Of a DNA stretch of 64,000 bases, positions 26,362 through 34,869 are shown piece after piece. The position numbers and the translations under genes are program-made. Source of the DNA: Paramagnetospirillum magnetotacticum MS-1 (lineage in GTDB: Bacteria; Pseudomonadota; Alphaproteobacteria; Rhodospirillales; Magnetospirillaceae). The stretch covers positions 689,501 to 753,500 of the forward strand of contig NZ_JXSL01000030.1 of assembly GCF_000829825.1 (NCBI RefSeq). Reading direction: 5' to 3'. Position 1 is the stretch's first letter; each line of letters opens with the position of its first letter. The notes under the pieces are model-generated. The model saw only the letters and a program-made list of their open reading frames with translations. It ran no database searches and was not told the DNA's origin.

Positions 26362-26838
26362 TTACTTGGCGCCCTTCAGATCCGCATAGGAAAGACCGGC
26401 GGTGGCACCGATGCCGATCTGGCCGCCCAGGCCGACCGGAACCAGGACGATGTCGTTGCCGATACCGGCCAAACCGGCCTGCGCGGCAAGGCCGAGACCG
26501 AAGGTGATCGAGGCCTTGGCGCCGATATAATATCCGGCCAGGCTGTCCTTGTTGGTCATGGTGCCGCCGATGACCAGATAGCCCATGCCCTCAATGTGCT
26601 CGATCTCGAGATCGATGCCGAACAGGATGCCGCTGGTGCCGGTATATTTGGACGGACCACCGACGCCGTTATATTCGCAGGCGACCGGATTGCTGGAATG
26701 GACCACATAGGTGGTGCCGGTTCCAGTCTTGCTGCAGGTCAGAATACCCAACACCACGCCGCCATCGGCGCGGGCCTCGTTGCCAAACGCGAACAGAGCC
26801 GCCAAAGCGACAACCGTCGAAGCAATCCACTTCTTCAT
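26362..26838 (-). CDS. Secreted DUF992 family protein
   Basis: 158 aa. A signal peptide (MKKWIASTVVALAALFAFG then AxA before ADGG) precedes a domain with LGILTCSKTG near 30, SSNPVACEYNG near 48, a YTGTSGILFGIDLEIE segment and a Gly-rich C-terminus. This matches DUF992, a small periplasmic/outer-surface family of unknown function in alphaproteobacteria. The two Cys residues may form a disulfide. A strong GAGGAGGGG Shine-Dalgarno lies 4 bases before the ATG. It is monocistronic, with its own promoter somewhere in the 177-bp upstream gap. Confidence 0.82.
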   Translation of the reverse strand: MKKWIASTVVALAALFAFGNEARADGGVVLGILTCSKTGTGTTYVVHSSNPVACEYNGVGGPSKYTGTSGILFGIDLEIEHIEGMGYLVIGGTMTNKDSLAGYYIGAKASITFGLGLAAQAGLAGIGNDIVLVPVGLGGQIGIGATAGLSYADLKGAK

Positions 26839-27015
26839 CGACCCCTCCTCACATTGCCTGTCCCGCGCCCAGTGACTTAGGCCGTATCGGCACGACTTTA
26901 GTCAGTCCCTACGCGGTAACCGGCAGAAGTATGGCATAGAATCCGGCAATGGAAAGCGGGTTGCCTTGACGGAATGAAACATTCACAAGCCGGGTTCCGT
27001 TGCGCCGCAACAATA

Positions 27016-27498
27016 TTACGCCCTGTAATTGTGGGCTTGCCCGGCAAGACATGCCGACATCCAGTCGCGGCATGCCGACGCCTCCCCATGCCCTTCGGGC
27101 GGGGCCCAGGCGGCGAAGTCCGCCTCCATGGTGGGCCGGTAGGGGCCGGGTTTGACCTCGACCATCCGGGTTCCCTCGGCCAGCGACACCAACGAATGCC
27201 AGGTGCCGGGCGGAATTTCCACCACGCGCGCCGCGTCCCCGGCCAGATCAATGATCGCGTCCACCCGGCCGTCATCGGTGAATGACAACAGGCGCGCCCA
27301 GCCCCCCAGCCAGATGAAGGTCTCGAACTGAACAGGATGGCGATGGGGACGGATATAGGTCTCTGGCTCGAAGGCGATCACCATGCGCTGGACCGGGTCC
27401 GAGGCATCCGGGTGCAGGTTGATATTGAGCCGCCGCCGTGGCCCCATGGCGGCCTGGGCGCTCAGTTCGGCCAGGTCCCGTGAATGGATAAGCTTCAT
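27016..27498 (-). CDS. WbuC family cupin-fold metalloprotein
   Basis: 160 aa from the ATG at 27498. It shows the WbuC pattern: N-terminal RRRLNINLHPDASDPVQRM, the cupin metal motif IRPHRHPVQFETFIWLGG (two His and a later Glu) and PPGTWHSLVSLAEGT for the second His. WbuC proteins are found with O-antigen/polysaccharide genes, but no reaction is established. It overlaps the AbrB-family gene by 4 bp. Possible role in tailoring or sensing a sugar is inference. Confidence 0.85.
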   Translation of the reverse strand: MKLIHSRDLAELSAQAAMGPRRRLNINLHPDASDPVQRMVIAFEPETYIRPHRHPVQFETFIWLGGWARLLSFTDDGRVDAIIDLAGDAARVVEIPPGTWHSLVSLAEGTRMVEVKPGPYRPTMEADFAAWAPPEGHGEASACRDWMSACLAGQAHNYRA

Positions 27499-28544
27499 GA
27501 CCGCCTCCCCCGTTGTTCCAGCAGTTTGAAGAGGGGCGGCGCCAGCATGATCACCATCACCACCCGCACCACATGATGGGTGGAAACGAAGGCCACATCC
27601 TGGCCCAGCGCCAGCGCCACCAGACACATCTCCGCGATGCCGCCGGGCACGAAGGCCAGCAGCAGAACCCCGAAGGACGAATGCCCGCCCATGGCCAGCA
27701 AGGCGGCGGCGCCCGCCGACAGGACCAGCATGATGGCGGTGGCGCCCAGCGCCGGGCGGGCCATCGCCGCCATCTCGGCCCAGGACAAACCCCGGAAGCG
27801 GCAGCCGATTGAGGCGCCCGTCACCACCTGGGCCAGCACCACCAGTTCGGCGGGCGGACGAAAGGCGGTCAGCCCGGACAGATGCAGACCCGCGCTAGCC
27901 AGCATGGGACCGGTCAGCATCCAGGCTGGCAGACGGATCAGCCGGGCCAACAAGGATCCGACCAGAGCCGAACCCGCCATGACAAGCGCATCCCTTGCGC
28001 CCAGATCGGTCAAAAGCCCCATGCTGTCGGCCATGGGCACGGAATGGACATGGGCGATCAGGCGATAGCCGAAGGGCACCGTGAAGACGATCAGCAGAAT
28101 GCGCAAGGAATGGGACAGCGCGATGGTCCTCTCGTCGCCGCCCATGGCGCCGCCGGTCACCACCATCTCGTTGATGCCACCCGGCGCGGCGGCAAAAAAG
28201 GCGGTGACCCGGCTCATGTCCGATTTCCGTTGAAGATAGACGGTGACCAGCAGACCACTGGCGGCGGTGGCCAACAGCAAGACCAGCAGGGAATCGCTCC
28301 ACCGCCCGACCCGGCCCAGCAATTCGGGGGAAAAGGCGCTGCCCAGCATCAGACCCAGCACGGCGATCATCACGCTGCGCAACTGGACGGGAACCTCGGG
28401 CCTGATCCCGCCAAGCGAAGCCAGGGTGGTGGCGGTCAGTGCGCCCAGCATCCAGGGCAGCGGCAGATCAAGTGCCGCGAAGAGTCCGCCGCCCACGGCG
28501 CCCAGGCCAAGGGCGGTAAGCCAGCGAATTGGAGGTGAATTCAT
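27495..28544 (-). CDS. AbrB/Aim24-unrelated 'AbrB family' membrane protein (PF05145 type)
   Basis: 349 aa from the ATG at 28544. About ten membrane segments arranged as two repeats, each with a GG-containing loop: FFAAAPGGINEMVVTGGAMG near 122-141 and LLAFVPGGIAEMCLVALALG near 300. This is the membrane AmoA/AbrB family once linked to ammonia monooxygenase; members are often annotated as putative transporters. The repeated PGG(I)xEM motif suggests an internal duplication. It is coupled to the WbuC-like gene by a 4-bp overlap. Substrate unknown. Confidence 0.82.
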   Translation of the reverse strand: MNSPPIRWLTALGLGAVGGGLFAALDLPLPWMLGALTATTLASLGGIRPEVPVQLRSVMIAVLGLMLGSAFSPELLGRVGRWSDSLLVLLLATAASGLLVTVYLQRKSDMSRVTAFFAAAPGGINEMVVTGGAMGGDERTIALSHSLRILLIVFTVPFGYRLIAHVHSVPMADSMGLLTDLGARDALVMAGSALVGSLLARLIRLPAWMLTGPMLASAGLHLSGLTAFRPPAELVVLAQVVTGASIGCRFRGLSWAEMAAMARPALGATAIMLVLSAGAAALLAMGGHSSFGVLLLAFVPGGIAEMCLVALALGQDVAFVSTHHVVRVVMVIMLAPPLFKLLEQRGRRS

Positions 28545-28554
28545 TCGCGTCCTC

Positions 28555-28655
28555 TGAGGCAAGGCCAAAGGCCGCCGCGCCTTATGGCGCGAACCGAAGG
28601 GAACGCGCAGCGGACAAAGCCAAGGACCGCGCGAGCGGTCCGCCCGGCGACTGAG
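28555..28655. repeat. GC-rich structured intergenic element
   Basis: The gap between nadK and the AbrB-family gene holds several hairpins: GCGCC-TTAT-GGCGC (about 28577-28590) and GGACCGC-GCGA-GCGGTCC (28624-28641), plus short matches around them. No frame in it looks coding. It resembles a dispersed structured repeat, but only one copy was seen here. Confidence 0.45.
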
Positions 28656-28671
28656 GGGCAAAAAGGCATCA

Positions 28672-29439
28672 TCACGGCAGAAACTGCTCGGTGATGATGC
28701 GTTCCTCCAGATTGTGCTCGGGGTCGAACAGCATGAACAGGTCGCAGGAGCGGTCCTCGCGCACCTCCACCTCGACCACGTCGCGGGCCTCGGTGTAATC
28801 GGCCACGGCGCTGACCGGGCGCTTGTCGCTTTCCAGAATCTCGAACACCACCTTGGCGGTATGGGGCAGCAGGGCGCCACGCCAGCGCCGGGGCCGGAAG
28901 GCGGATATGGGGGTCAGCGCCGCGATGCCCGCGCCCAAGGGAATGATCGGCCCATGGGCCGAAAGATTATAGGCGGTGCTGCCCGCCGGAGTGGACAGCA
29001 GAATGCCGTCACAGATCAGTTCGTCCATGCGGATCTTGCCGTCGATACGGATGCGCAGCTTGGCCGCCTGACGGGTCTCGCGCAGCAACGACACTTCGTT
29101 GATGGCCAGCGCCTCCACCTCCTCGCCCGAGGAGGTCCGTGCCTTCATGCGCAAGGGGTGCAAAATCACCTCTTCCGCCTTGGACAGGCGCTCGATCAGC
29201 CCATGCTCGCGGTAGACGTTCATCAGGAAGCCGACGCTGCCCCGGTTCATGCCGTAGATGGGCACCCGGCGCTCCACGAAACGGTGCAGGGTTTCCAGCA
29301 TGAATCCATCACCGCCCAGGGCGACGATCAAATCGGCCTCTTCGGGCGGCACATGGGGATAGCGGGCCTGAAGACGGGTCAATGCCGCCTTGGCGGCCTC
29401 GGTCTCGGCGGCGACGAAAGCGATGGAGTTGAAGGTCAT
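28672..29439 (-). CDS. nadK: NAD kinase
   Basis: 255 aa from the ATG at 29439; a GTG at 29448 overlapping the upstream stop is an alternative, but GGGGAG is better placed for the ATG. Diagnostic motifs: [12 protein letters not shown] near 40 (GGDG), [11 protein letters not shown] near 65, [10 protein letters not shown] near 112 and [21 protein letters not shown] near 145. It phosphorylates NAD+ to NADP+ with ATP. The preceding glycosyltransferase gene ends 5 bp upstream, so they are probably co-transcribed. Confidence 0.93.
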   Translation of the reverse strand: MTFNSIAFVAAETEAAKAALTRLQARYPHVPPEEADLIVALGGDGFMLETLHRFVERRVPIYGMNRGSVGFLMNVYREHGLIERLSKAEEVILHPLRMKARTSSGEEVEALAINEVSLLRETRQAAKLRIRIDGKIRMDELICDGILLSTPAGSTAYNLSAHGPIIPLGAGIAALTPISAFRPRRWRGALLPHTAKVVFEILESDKRPVSAVADYTEARDVVEVEVREDRSCDLFMLFDPEHNLEERIITEQFLP

Positions 29440-29444
29440 CGGCG

Positions 29445-30548
29445 TCACCGCTCCCCGTTCAGACGCTTGCCCAGATAGCGCGCCCAGGCTGACAGCGCCC
29501 GCAAGGGACGGCGGATGGGGCGGCGGATCAGGTCCCAGGTGCTGGGCGCCACCGAGCGGCCCATCTTGTTGTTGTCGGTGGTGGCCTTGGCCTCATGAGC
29601 CAGATCCACCAGGAAGCCATTGGCCCGCACCCGGCGGCACCAGTCGGAATCCTCGCCCTCGGACCAGCCCAGATTGCCGTCGAGCGGCACCGACAGCAGA
29701 ATATCGCGCCGGGCCACGAACAGCCCGCCATCGATATAGGGCTCACCCCGATTCAGGAACTCATGATAGCGCCGCCGGGGATAGTCGATAGGCACGTTGA
29801 AGCGCGTCGCCATGCGATTGGGATCGGTGGCATCCGAGATGACATAGTCCAGATAGGCGCAAGGCCGCCCCTTGACCAGGGTGGAGACCGCAGGCGTCAC
29901 CACGTCGAATTCGCGCGGCAGCGCCGCCAGACAGCCAGGCTCCAGGCTGATGCGGGCATGCAGCACCAAGACCTTATCGAAGCGGAATTGGGTGGCCAGG
30001 AAGTTCTTCTTGGCCGAGATCAGAAAGCGCGGACCGGGCGGCGTCTCGAATTCCACATAGCGCACATGGGGCCAGGGCGCCAGAAAGCCCAGATCGCGCT
30101 TGGGCCCGCAGACCAGGATCTCGCCACTGTCTCCCGTCAGTTCCGGCTGGGCGTGCAGCCCTTCCAGGCATTTGGCGACGGCCGCCAATTCTCCGTCATT
30201 GCCCGAAAAGATCAGTCCCGCCGACCAGCCGGGTGCGGGGAGCGGACGGGTGCGGGTGAAGGTGAAGCGGAAGGCTTTCGCGTCCATCTCCACCAGGGCG
30301 GCATCGCCCGCCAGCACCTTGAACACCAGACGGCGCACCTGGGCGAAGGGCATTTCCCAGGTCTCGGCCAGAGCGGGGCCGTCATCTTGCACCACCAGTC
30401 TTCCACCCGGCTTCAAGGCCCACAGGGCGTATTTCAGCGCATGGGGCAAAAGATTGCGGCACTTGAAGCGCGCGGTGCGGACCTCGACCGCGTCCAGATC
30501 GCGGCAATGCTTGGCTTTGACGAGGCTGTCGATACTGTCGATGATCAC
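29445..30548 (-). CDS. GT-A-type glycosyltransferase with methyltransferase-like N-terminal segment
   Basis: 367 aa. Residues 1-110 resemble the C-terminal half of a class I methyltransferase ([20 protein letters not shown]) without the SAM-binding GxGxG. Residues about 115-330 look like a GT2/GT-A domain: [17 protein letters not shown] (metal/acceptor region), [17 protein letters not shown] and [17 protein letters not shown], which includes a catalytic ED pair. The C-terminus is Arg-rich. The sugar and acceptor are unknown. It sits upstream of nadK and is divergent from the GDPD operon across 130 bp. The fused or truncated N-terminus is unusual. Confidence 0.65.
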   Translation of the reverse strand: MIIDSIDSLVKAKHCRDLDAVEVRTARFKCRNLLPHALKYALWALKPGGRLVVQDDGPALAETWEMPFAQVRRLVFKVLAGDAALVEMDAKAFRFTFTRTRPLPAPGWSAGLIFSGNDGELAAVAKCLEGLHAQPELTGDSGEILVCGPKRDLGFLAPWPHVRYVEFETPPGPRFLISAKKNFLATQFRFDKVLVLHARISLEPGCLAALPREFDVVTPAVSTLVKGRPCAYLDYVISDATDPNRMATRFNVPIDYPRRRYHEFLNRGEPYIDGGLFVARRDILLSVPLDGNLGWSEGEDSDWCRRVRANGFLVDLAHEAKATTDNNKMGRSVAPSTWDLIRRPIRRPLRALSAWARYLGKRLNGER

Positions 30549-30577
30549 GGCGGCGGCTCTGACAGGGGACGGTCGGG

Positions 30578-30606
30578 TTGCGGAGGAACAGGGAATTTGC
30601 TATCCA
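30578..30606 (+). promoter_or_regulatory. Possible promoter for the GDPD-HAD-NTase-MBOAT operon
   Basis: TTGCGG (30578-30583), a 17-bp spacer and TATCCA (30601-30606) lie 73 bp before the first ATG of the plus-strand operon, in the 130-bp divergent gap. The -10 match is weak. The first gene has GAGG 5 bases before its ATG. Confidence 0.3.
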
Positions 30607-30678
30607 AACCCAGCGGTTTTCCCGCCAATCGATTTGCCGCGATGGCGGCATAAAGGTCAATCCTAATTCCGAGGTCCC

Positions 30679-31305
30679 ATGGGCGCGCGGATTCTGGCTC
30701 ATCGCGGAGCCTGGAAGCAAAAGGCCGAACAGAACCGCCCCGACCGCCTCGGCCATGCTCTGCGGGCCGGGTTCGGGATCGAGACCGATCTGCGCGACCG
30801 ATTGGGCGCCGTGGTGGTCTCCCACGACATGCCCGGCGCGGACGCCCCCGCCCTGGACGTGTGCTGGACCGAGTGGATGGACCTGGCCTCGCCCGAGCGC
30901 GTTCTGGCGCTCAACGTCAAGGCCGACGGTCTGGCCGAGATCATGGCCCCGCTGGTGGCGGGCCGGGCCTCGGACTACTTCTTCTTCGACATGTCGGTTC
31001 CCGATATGCGCCACTATCTGCGCCTGGGCCTGACTACCTTCACGCGCCATTCCGATGCCGAACCGTCGCCCGCCTATTACGCGGCCAGCGCCGGGGTATG
31101 GATGGACGAGTTGGAGCGGGAATGGATCACCGCCACCGATATCTCGGCCCATTTGGATGCCGGCAAGAAGGTCGCCCTGGTCTCGGGCGAATTGCACCGC
31201 CGGGATAAGGCGCCCATCTGGGATCTGGCCCGGCATTTCCGCCATGACGACCGCGTCTTGATCTGCACCGATCTTCCCGAAGAATTGCAGGAGTTCTTGC
31301 GTTGA
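30679..31305 (+). CDS. Glycerophosphodiester phosphodiesterase (GDPD)-like protein
   Basis: 208 aa, shorter than the usual ~250. Catalytic landmarks are present: His8-Arg9 in LAHRGAW, Glu35 and Asp37 in GIETDLRD, His49 in VVSHDMPG, and Lys in LALNVKADG at the position of the family's second strand. TIM-barrel phosphodiesterases of this type cleave glycerophosphodiesters. In this operon it may process a phosphodiester-linked surface intermediate rather than lipid breakdown products; that is inference. It overlaps the HAD gene by 4 bp (TTGA). Confidence 0.8.
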   Translation: MGARILAHRGAWKQKAEQNRPDRLGHALRAGFGIETDLRDRLGAVVVSHDMPGADAPALDVCWTEWMDLASPERVLALNVKADGLAEIMAPLVAGRASDYFFFDMSVPDMRHYLRLGLTTFTRHSDAEPSPAYYAASAGVWMDELEREWITATDISAHLDAGKKVALVSGELHRRDKAPIWDLARHFRHDDRVLICTDLPEELQEFLR

Positions 31306-31934
31306 GCCCCATCCGCGCCGTTCTGTTCGACCTCGACGGCGTCCTGGTGGATGCCCGCGAGTGGCACTGGGAGGCGCTGAATCAGGCGCTGCGCCTGTTC
31401 GGCTATGAGATCGGCCGCGAAGAGCATCTGACCACCTTCGACGGATTGCCCACCCGCAAGAAGCTGGCCTATCTCCACGAGCATCGGGGATTCCCCAAGG
31501 GCCTGGCCGGGGTGATCAACGAGCTGAAGCAGGTCTATACCAAGCAGTTGATCGCCACCCACTGCTTCCCCGTGTTCCACATCGAATACGCGGTGTCGCG
31601 TCTCAAGACCGAGAATTACAAGCTGGCGGTCTGCACCAATTCCATCCGCGAGACTTGCGACATGATGCTGGGCCAGTCGGGACTGCTGGACTATTTCGAT
31701 ACCACTTTGTCCAACCAGGATTGCGCCCGGCCCAAGCCCGATCCCGACATCTATGTCACCGCCATGAGCCGCCTGGGCGTGGCGCCCGCCGAGACGGTGA
31801 TCGTCGAGGACAATGATTACGGCGTGCAGGCAGCCACCGCTTCGGGCGCCCATGTCCTGCGGGTGGCCGATCCAAGCGAGGTGACCTACTGGAATATCCG
31901 CAGCCGAATCCGCCAGGTGGAGGCCGCGTCATGA
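31302..31934 (+). CDS. HAD-superfamily hydrolase (beta-PGM-like phosphatase)
   Basis: 210 aa from a TTG start at 31302 that overlaps the previous stop; CAGGAG is 9 bases upstream. HAD motifs: I FDLDGVLVDAREWH, II VCTNSIRE, III RPKPDPDIY (Lys), IV IVEDNDYGVQAA. A helical cap follows motif I. It probably dephosphorylates a sugar or polyol phosphate, or acts as a mutase. The gene is flanked by GDPD and nucleotidyltransferase genes, suggesting it prepares or recycles the phosphorylated precursor that is activated next. Confidence 0.85.
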   Translation: MSPIRAVLFDLDGVLVDAREWHWEALNQALRLFGYEIGREEHLTTFDGLPTRKKLAYLHEHRGFPKGLAGVINELKQVYTKQLIATHCFPVFHIEYAVSRLKTENYKLAVCTNSIRETCDMMLGQSGLLDYFDTTLSNQDCARPKPDPDIYVTAMSRLGVAPAETVIVEDNDYGVQAATASGAHVLRVADPSEVTYWNIRSRIRQVEAAS

Positions 31935-32674
31935 TCCAGATCCTCATGCCCATCGCCGGTTCGGCCAGGCCCTTCCACGAAATGGGTCAGAAATTCCCCA
32001 AGCCGCTGATCGAAGTGCTGGGCCACCCCATGGTGGAATACGCCATCCGCTCATCCCGGCCCGCTGGCGACCATCGTTTCATCTTCGTCACCAACGCCGC
32101 CGACCGCCAGGAATTCCACCTGGATTCGGTCCTCAAGCTGCTGGCGCCCGGCTGCACCATCGTCCAGACGGAAAAGCCCACCGGCGGCGCGCTGTGCACC
32201 GCTTTGCTGGCCGTCGACCATATCGACCGCGCCGCGCCGCTTTTGGTGTGCAACGGCGACCAGTGGGTGAATCGGGGCATTCAGCCCGCCTTGGACGAGT
32301 TCCGCACCCGCGATCTGGATGTGGGCATCGTGACCTTCACCTCCATGCATCCGCGCTGGTCCTTCGTGCGTACCGACGAGGATGGCATGGTAGTGGAAAC
32401 CGCCGAGAAGAACCCCATCAGCAACCACGCCACGGTGGGCGCCTATTACTACCGCGAAGGCGACATGTTCATCCGCAGCGCCGAGAAGTCGCTTTTGAAG
32501 AACACATTGGTCAACAACCAGTTCTTCATCGTACCCTCCATCAACCAGCTGATCCTGGAAGGGGCGCGCGTCGGCCAGTACAAGATCCCCAATGCCGAGT
32601 TCCATCCGCTGGGTATCCCCGAGGACGTGTCGCACTTCCTCGATCACTACCAGACCTCGCCGCTCGATCAATGA
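31931..32674 (+). CDS. Sugar-phosphate nucleotidyltransferase-like protein 1
   Basis: 247 aa, GT-A-like nucleotidyltransferase fold. The N-terminal loop reads LMPIAGSARPFHEMG, altered from the usual GxGxR(F/L), followed by FPKPLIEVLGHPMVEYAI, GGALCTALLAV (nucleotide site) and LLVCNGDQWV (metal Asp). It is paralogous to the next gene, about 40% alike by eye. Such enzymes make NDP-sugars, or CDP-activated polyols/choline, from the phosphate. The changed loop raises the possibility of altered substrate or reduced activity. ATGA overlaps join it to both neighbours. Confidence 0.8.
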   Translation: MIQILMPIAGSARPFHEMGQKFPKPLIEVLGHPMVEYAIRSSRPAGDHRFIFVTNAADRQEFHLDSVLKLLAPGCTIVQTEKPTGGALCTALLAVDHIDRAAPLLVCNGDQWVNRGIQPALDEFRTRDLDVGIVTFTSMHPRWSFVRTDEDGMVVETAEKNPISNHATVGAYYYREGDMFIRSAEKSLLKNTLVNNQFFIVPSINQLILEGARVGQYKIPNAEFHPLGIPEDVSHFLDHYQTSPLDQ

Positions 32675-33417
32675 CCCAAAATCTCACAATCGTCATTCCC
32701 ATGGCGGGCGAAGGCTCGCGCTTCGCCCAGGCGGGCTATGCCAAGCCCAAGCCGTTCATCGACGTGCTGGGCCGCCCCATGATCCGCCACGTCATCGACA
32801 ATGTGGCCTATCCGGGGGCTGACACCCTGCTCATCGCGCGCAAGGCCCATTGCGAGGCCGAACCCGGCGTGGTGGACGAATTGAAGGCGGCGGGCATCCG
32901 CTTTCATCTGCTGGATGGGTTGACCGAGGGCACCGCCTGCACCTTGCTGGCCGCCTATGACAAGATGGACCCCGACAGCCCGATCCTGGTGGCCAATTCC
33001 GACCAGTTCGTGGATGGCGGCGCGGCGGCCATGCTGGACGACGCCCTGGCCCGCGATCTCGACGGCTCCATCATGGTGTTCAAGTCCGAGCCCCACCCCA
33101 AATGGTCCTATGCCAAGATGGGGCCTGACGGATTGGTGGAGCGTGTGGCGGAAAAGGACCCCATCAGCGAATGGGCCACGGTGGGCCTTTACTACTTCAA
33201 GTCGGCCAGGGCCTTCCGTCAGGCGGCCCTGGCGATGATTGCCGCCAATGACCGGGTGAACAACGAGTTCTACACCTGCCCGGTCTACAACTATCTCCTC
33301 GAGACGGGGGCCAGGGTCGGCGTGTGGGAGATCGCCCAGACCGCCATGCATGGACTGGGCACGCCCGACGATCTGGACGCCTTCATCGCCGAGCGGGCCG
33401 CCGCCGCGTCCACCTGA
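32671..33417 (+). CDS. Sugar-phosphate nucleotidyltransferase-like protein 2
   Basis: 248 aa from the ATG at 32671. Canonical loop IPMAGEGSRFAQAGYAKPKP, then FIDVLGRPMIRHVIDN, EGTACTLLAAYD and ILVANSDQFVDGG with the metal-binding Asp. It is a tandem paralogue of the preceding gene and keeps the catalytic loop that the first has lost in part. It probably activates a phosphorylated sugar or polyol with an NTP. The stop overlaps the MBOAT start by 1 bp. Confidence 0.82.
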   Translation: MTQNLTIVIPMAGEGSRFAQAGYAKPKPFIDVLGRPMIRHVIDNVAYPGADTLLIARKAHCEAEPGVVDELKAAGIRFHLLDGLTEGTACTLLAAYDKMDPDSPILVANSDQFVDGGAAAMLDDALARDLDGSIMVFKSEPHPKWSYAKMGPDGLVERVAEKDPISEWATVGLYYFKSARAFRQAALAMIAANDRVNNEFYTCPVYNYLLETGARVGVWEIAQTAMHGLGTPDDLDAFIAERAAAAST

Positions 33418-34868
33418 TGCTGTTCAATTCGGCGCCCTTCCTCTTCGCCTTCCTGCCCCTGGTCCTGGCCGGGTTCGCATTGGCCCGGCGGATGGGATGG
33501 CGTCCGGCCATGGCCTTCCTGACGCTCGCCTCCATCGTCTTTTACGCCTGGTGGAATCCGGCCTATGCCTGGCCGCTGGCGGTTTCCATCATCGCCAACT
33601 TCGCCTTCGGCCAAGCCATCGCCCGGACCCGCGAGACAGCCTGGGGCGGTGCCGTCCTGGCGCTCGGCGTGGCCGCCAATCTGGCCTTTCTCGGTGTTTT
33701 CAAATACGAGCGCTTCTTCGCCGAGTCCGTAGCCCCCTTGCTGGGTTTGATAATCGAATCGCACCGGCTGGATCTGCCGCTCGGCGTATCGTTCTTCACC
33801 TTCACCCAGATCGCCTATCTGGTGGATGTCAGGCGCAAGCTGGCCCAGGACGGCGACGCGCTCAGCTACACTTTGTTCGTCACCTTCTTTCCCCATCTGA
33901 TCGCCGGGCCCATCATCCACCACAAGGAGATGATGCCCCAGTTCCGCCAGCCCCGGCGCCAGACCTCGGCATCGGAAAATCTGGTGGCCGGGCTGTCGCT
34001 CTTCGCCATCGGACTGTTCAAGAAGGCGGTGATCGCCGATTGGGTGGCGTCCTATGTCGCGCCGGGTTTCGGCGCCGCCGCGTCGGGTCAGGAATTGAAC
34101 CTGCTGGCCGCCTGGGGCTGCGCCTTGGCCTATACGGTACAGATCTATTTCGACTTCTCGGGCTATTCCGACATGGCGGTGGGCTTAGCGCGCCTGTTCG
34201 GCATCGACCTGCCGGTCAATTTCAACTCGCCCTACAAGTCCACCAGCATCATCGAGTTCTGGCGGCGCTGGCATATGACGCTGTCGCGATTCCTGCGCGA
34301 CTACCTCTATTTCCCCTTAGGGGGAGGACGCTGCGGGCCTGTGCGCCGCCACGTCAATCTGATGATCGTCATGGCGCTGGGCGGGCTGTGGCACGGCGCG
34401 GCCTGGACCTTCGTCGCCTGGGGCTGCCTGCATGGGCTGATGCTGGTGGCCAACCATCTATGGCGGGAGGTGCGCCCCAGCGGGCCAGGGCGGAGCGAGG
34501 TTATCGCCGGTTGGGTGCTGACCCAGATTCTGGTGGTCGTCGCCTGGGTGTTCTTCCGCGCCCCCAATTTTGCCTCGGCCCTGATCGTGCTGAAGGGCAT
34601 GGCGGGCTTGAGCGGCCTTACAGGCGGCGAGGTCAAGGTGGCCTGGGACGGGTTGTTCCTGTCGCTGGCCCTGATGGCGGTCTGCGTGCTGGCCCCCAAC
34701 AGCCAGGAGATCATGCAGGCCACCGAGCCGGGGCTGGAACCCGTAGCCAGACCGGAGCGTTTCGCCTGGAAACCCACCACCGGCTGGGCCTGGGCTTTGG
34801 CCGCCATGCTGGCCTGTTCCGTCATGACCCTGTGGCGGACCAGCGAATTCCTCTATTACCAGTTCTGA
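33417..34868 (+). CDS. MBOAT family membrane-bound O-acyltransferase (AlgI/DltB-like)
   Basis: 483 aa from the ATG at 33417. Multi-spanning protein with MBOAT hallmarks: LPLGVSFFTFTQIAYLVDV, FPHLIAGPIIHHKEM, YFDFSGYSDMAVGLARLFG, EFWRRWHMTLSRFLRDYLY and the active-site His in LGGLWHGAAWTFVAWG. AlgI-type proteins pass acyl groups (usually acetyl) across the inner membrane to decorate surface glycans. The following SGNH-like gene is the usual kind of partner. This implies the product of the operon, or a neighbouring polymer, is O-acylated. Confidence 0.92.
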   Translation: MLFNSAPFLFAFLPLVLAGFALARRMGWRPAMAFLTLASIVFYAWWNPAYAWPLAVSIIANFAFGQAIARTRETAWGGAVLALGVAANLAFLGVFKYERFFAESVAPLLGLIIESHRLDLPLGVSFFTFTQIAYLVDVRRKLAQDGDALSYTLFVTFFPHLIAGPIIHHKEMMPQFRQPRRQTSASENLVAGLSLFAIGLFKKAVIADWVASYVAPGFGAAASGQELNLLAAWGCALAYTVQIYFDFSGYSDMAVGLARLFGIDLPVNFNSPYKSTSIIEFWRRWHMTLSRFLRDYLYFPLGGGRCGPVRRHVNLMIVMALGGLWHGAAWTFVAWGCLHGLMLVANHLWREVRPSGPGRSEVIAGWVLTQILVVVAWVFFRAPNFASALIVLKGMAGLSGLTGGEVKVAWDGLFLSLALMAVCVLAPNSQEIMQATEPGLEPVARPERFAWKPTTGWAWALAAMLACSVMTLWRTSEFLYYQF

Positions 34869-34869
34869 C

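Noticed and set aside
26999-27011. GTTGC-GCC-GCAAC hairpin after the WbuC-like gene
   Set aside because: Short 5-bp stem, no U-run on the minus strand, so not credible as a terminator.
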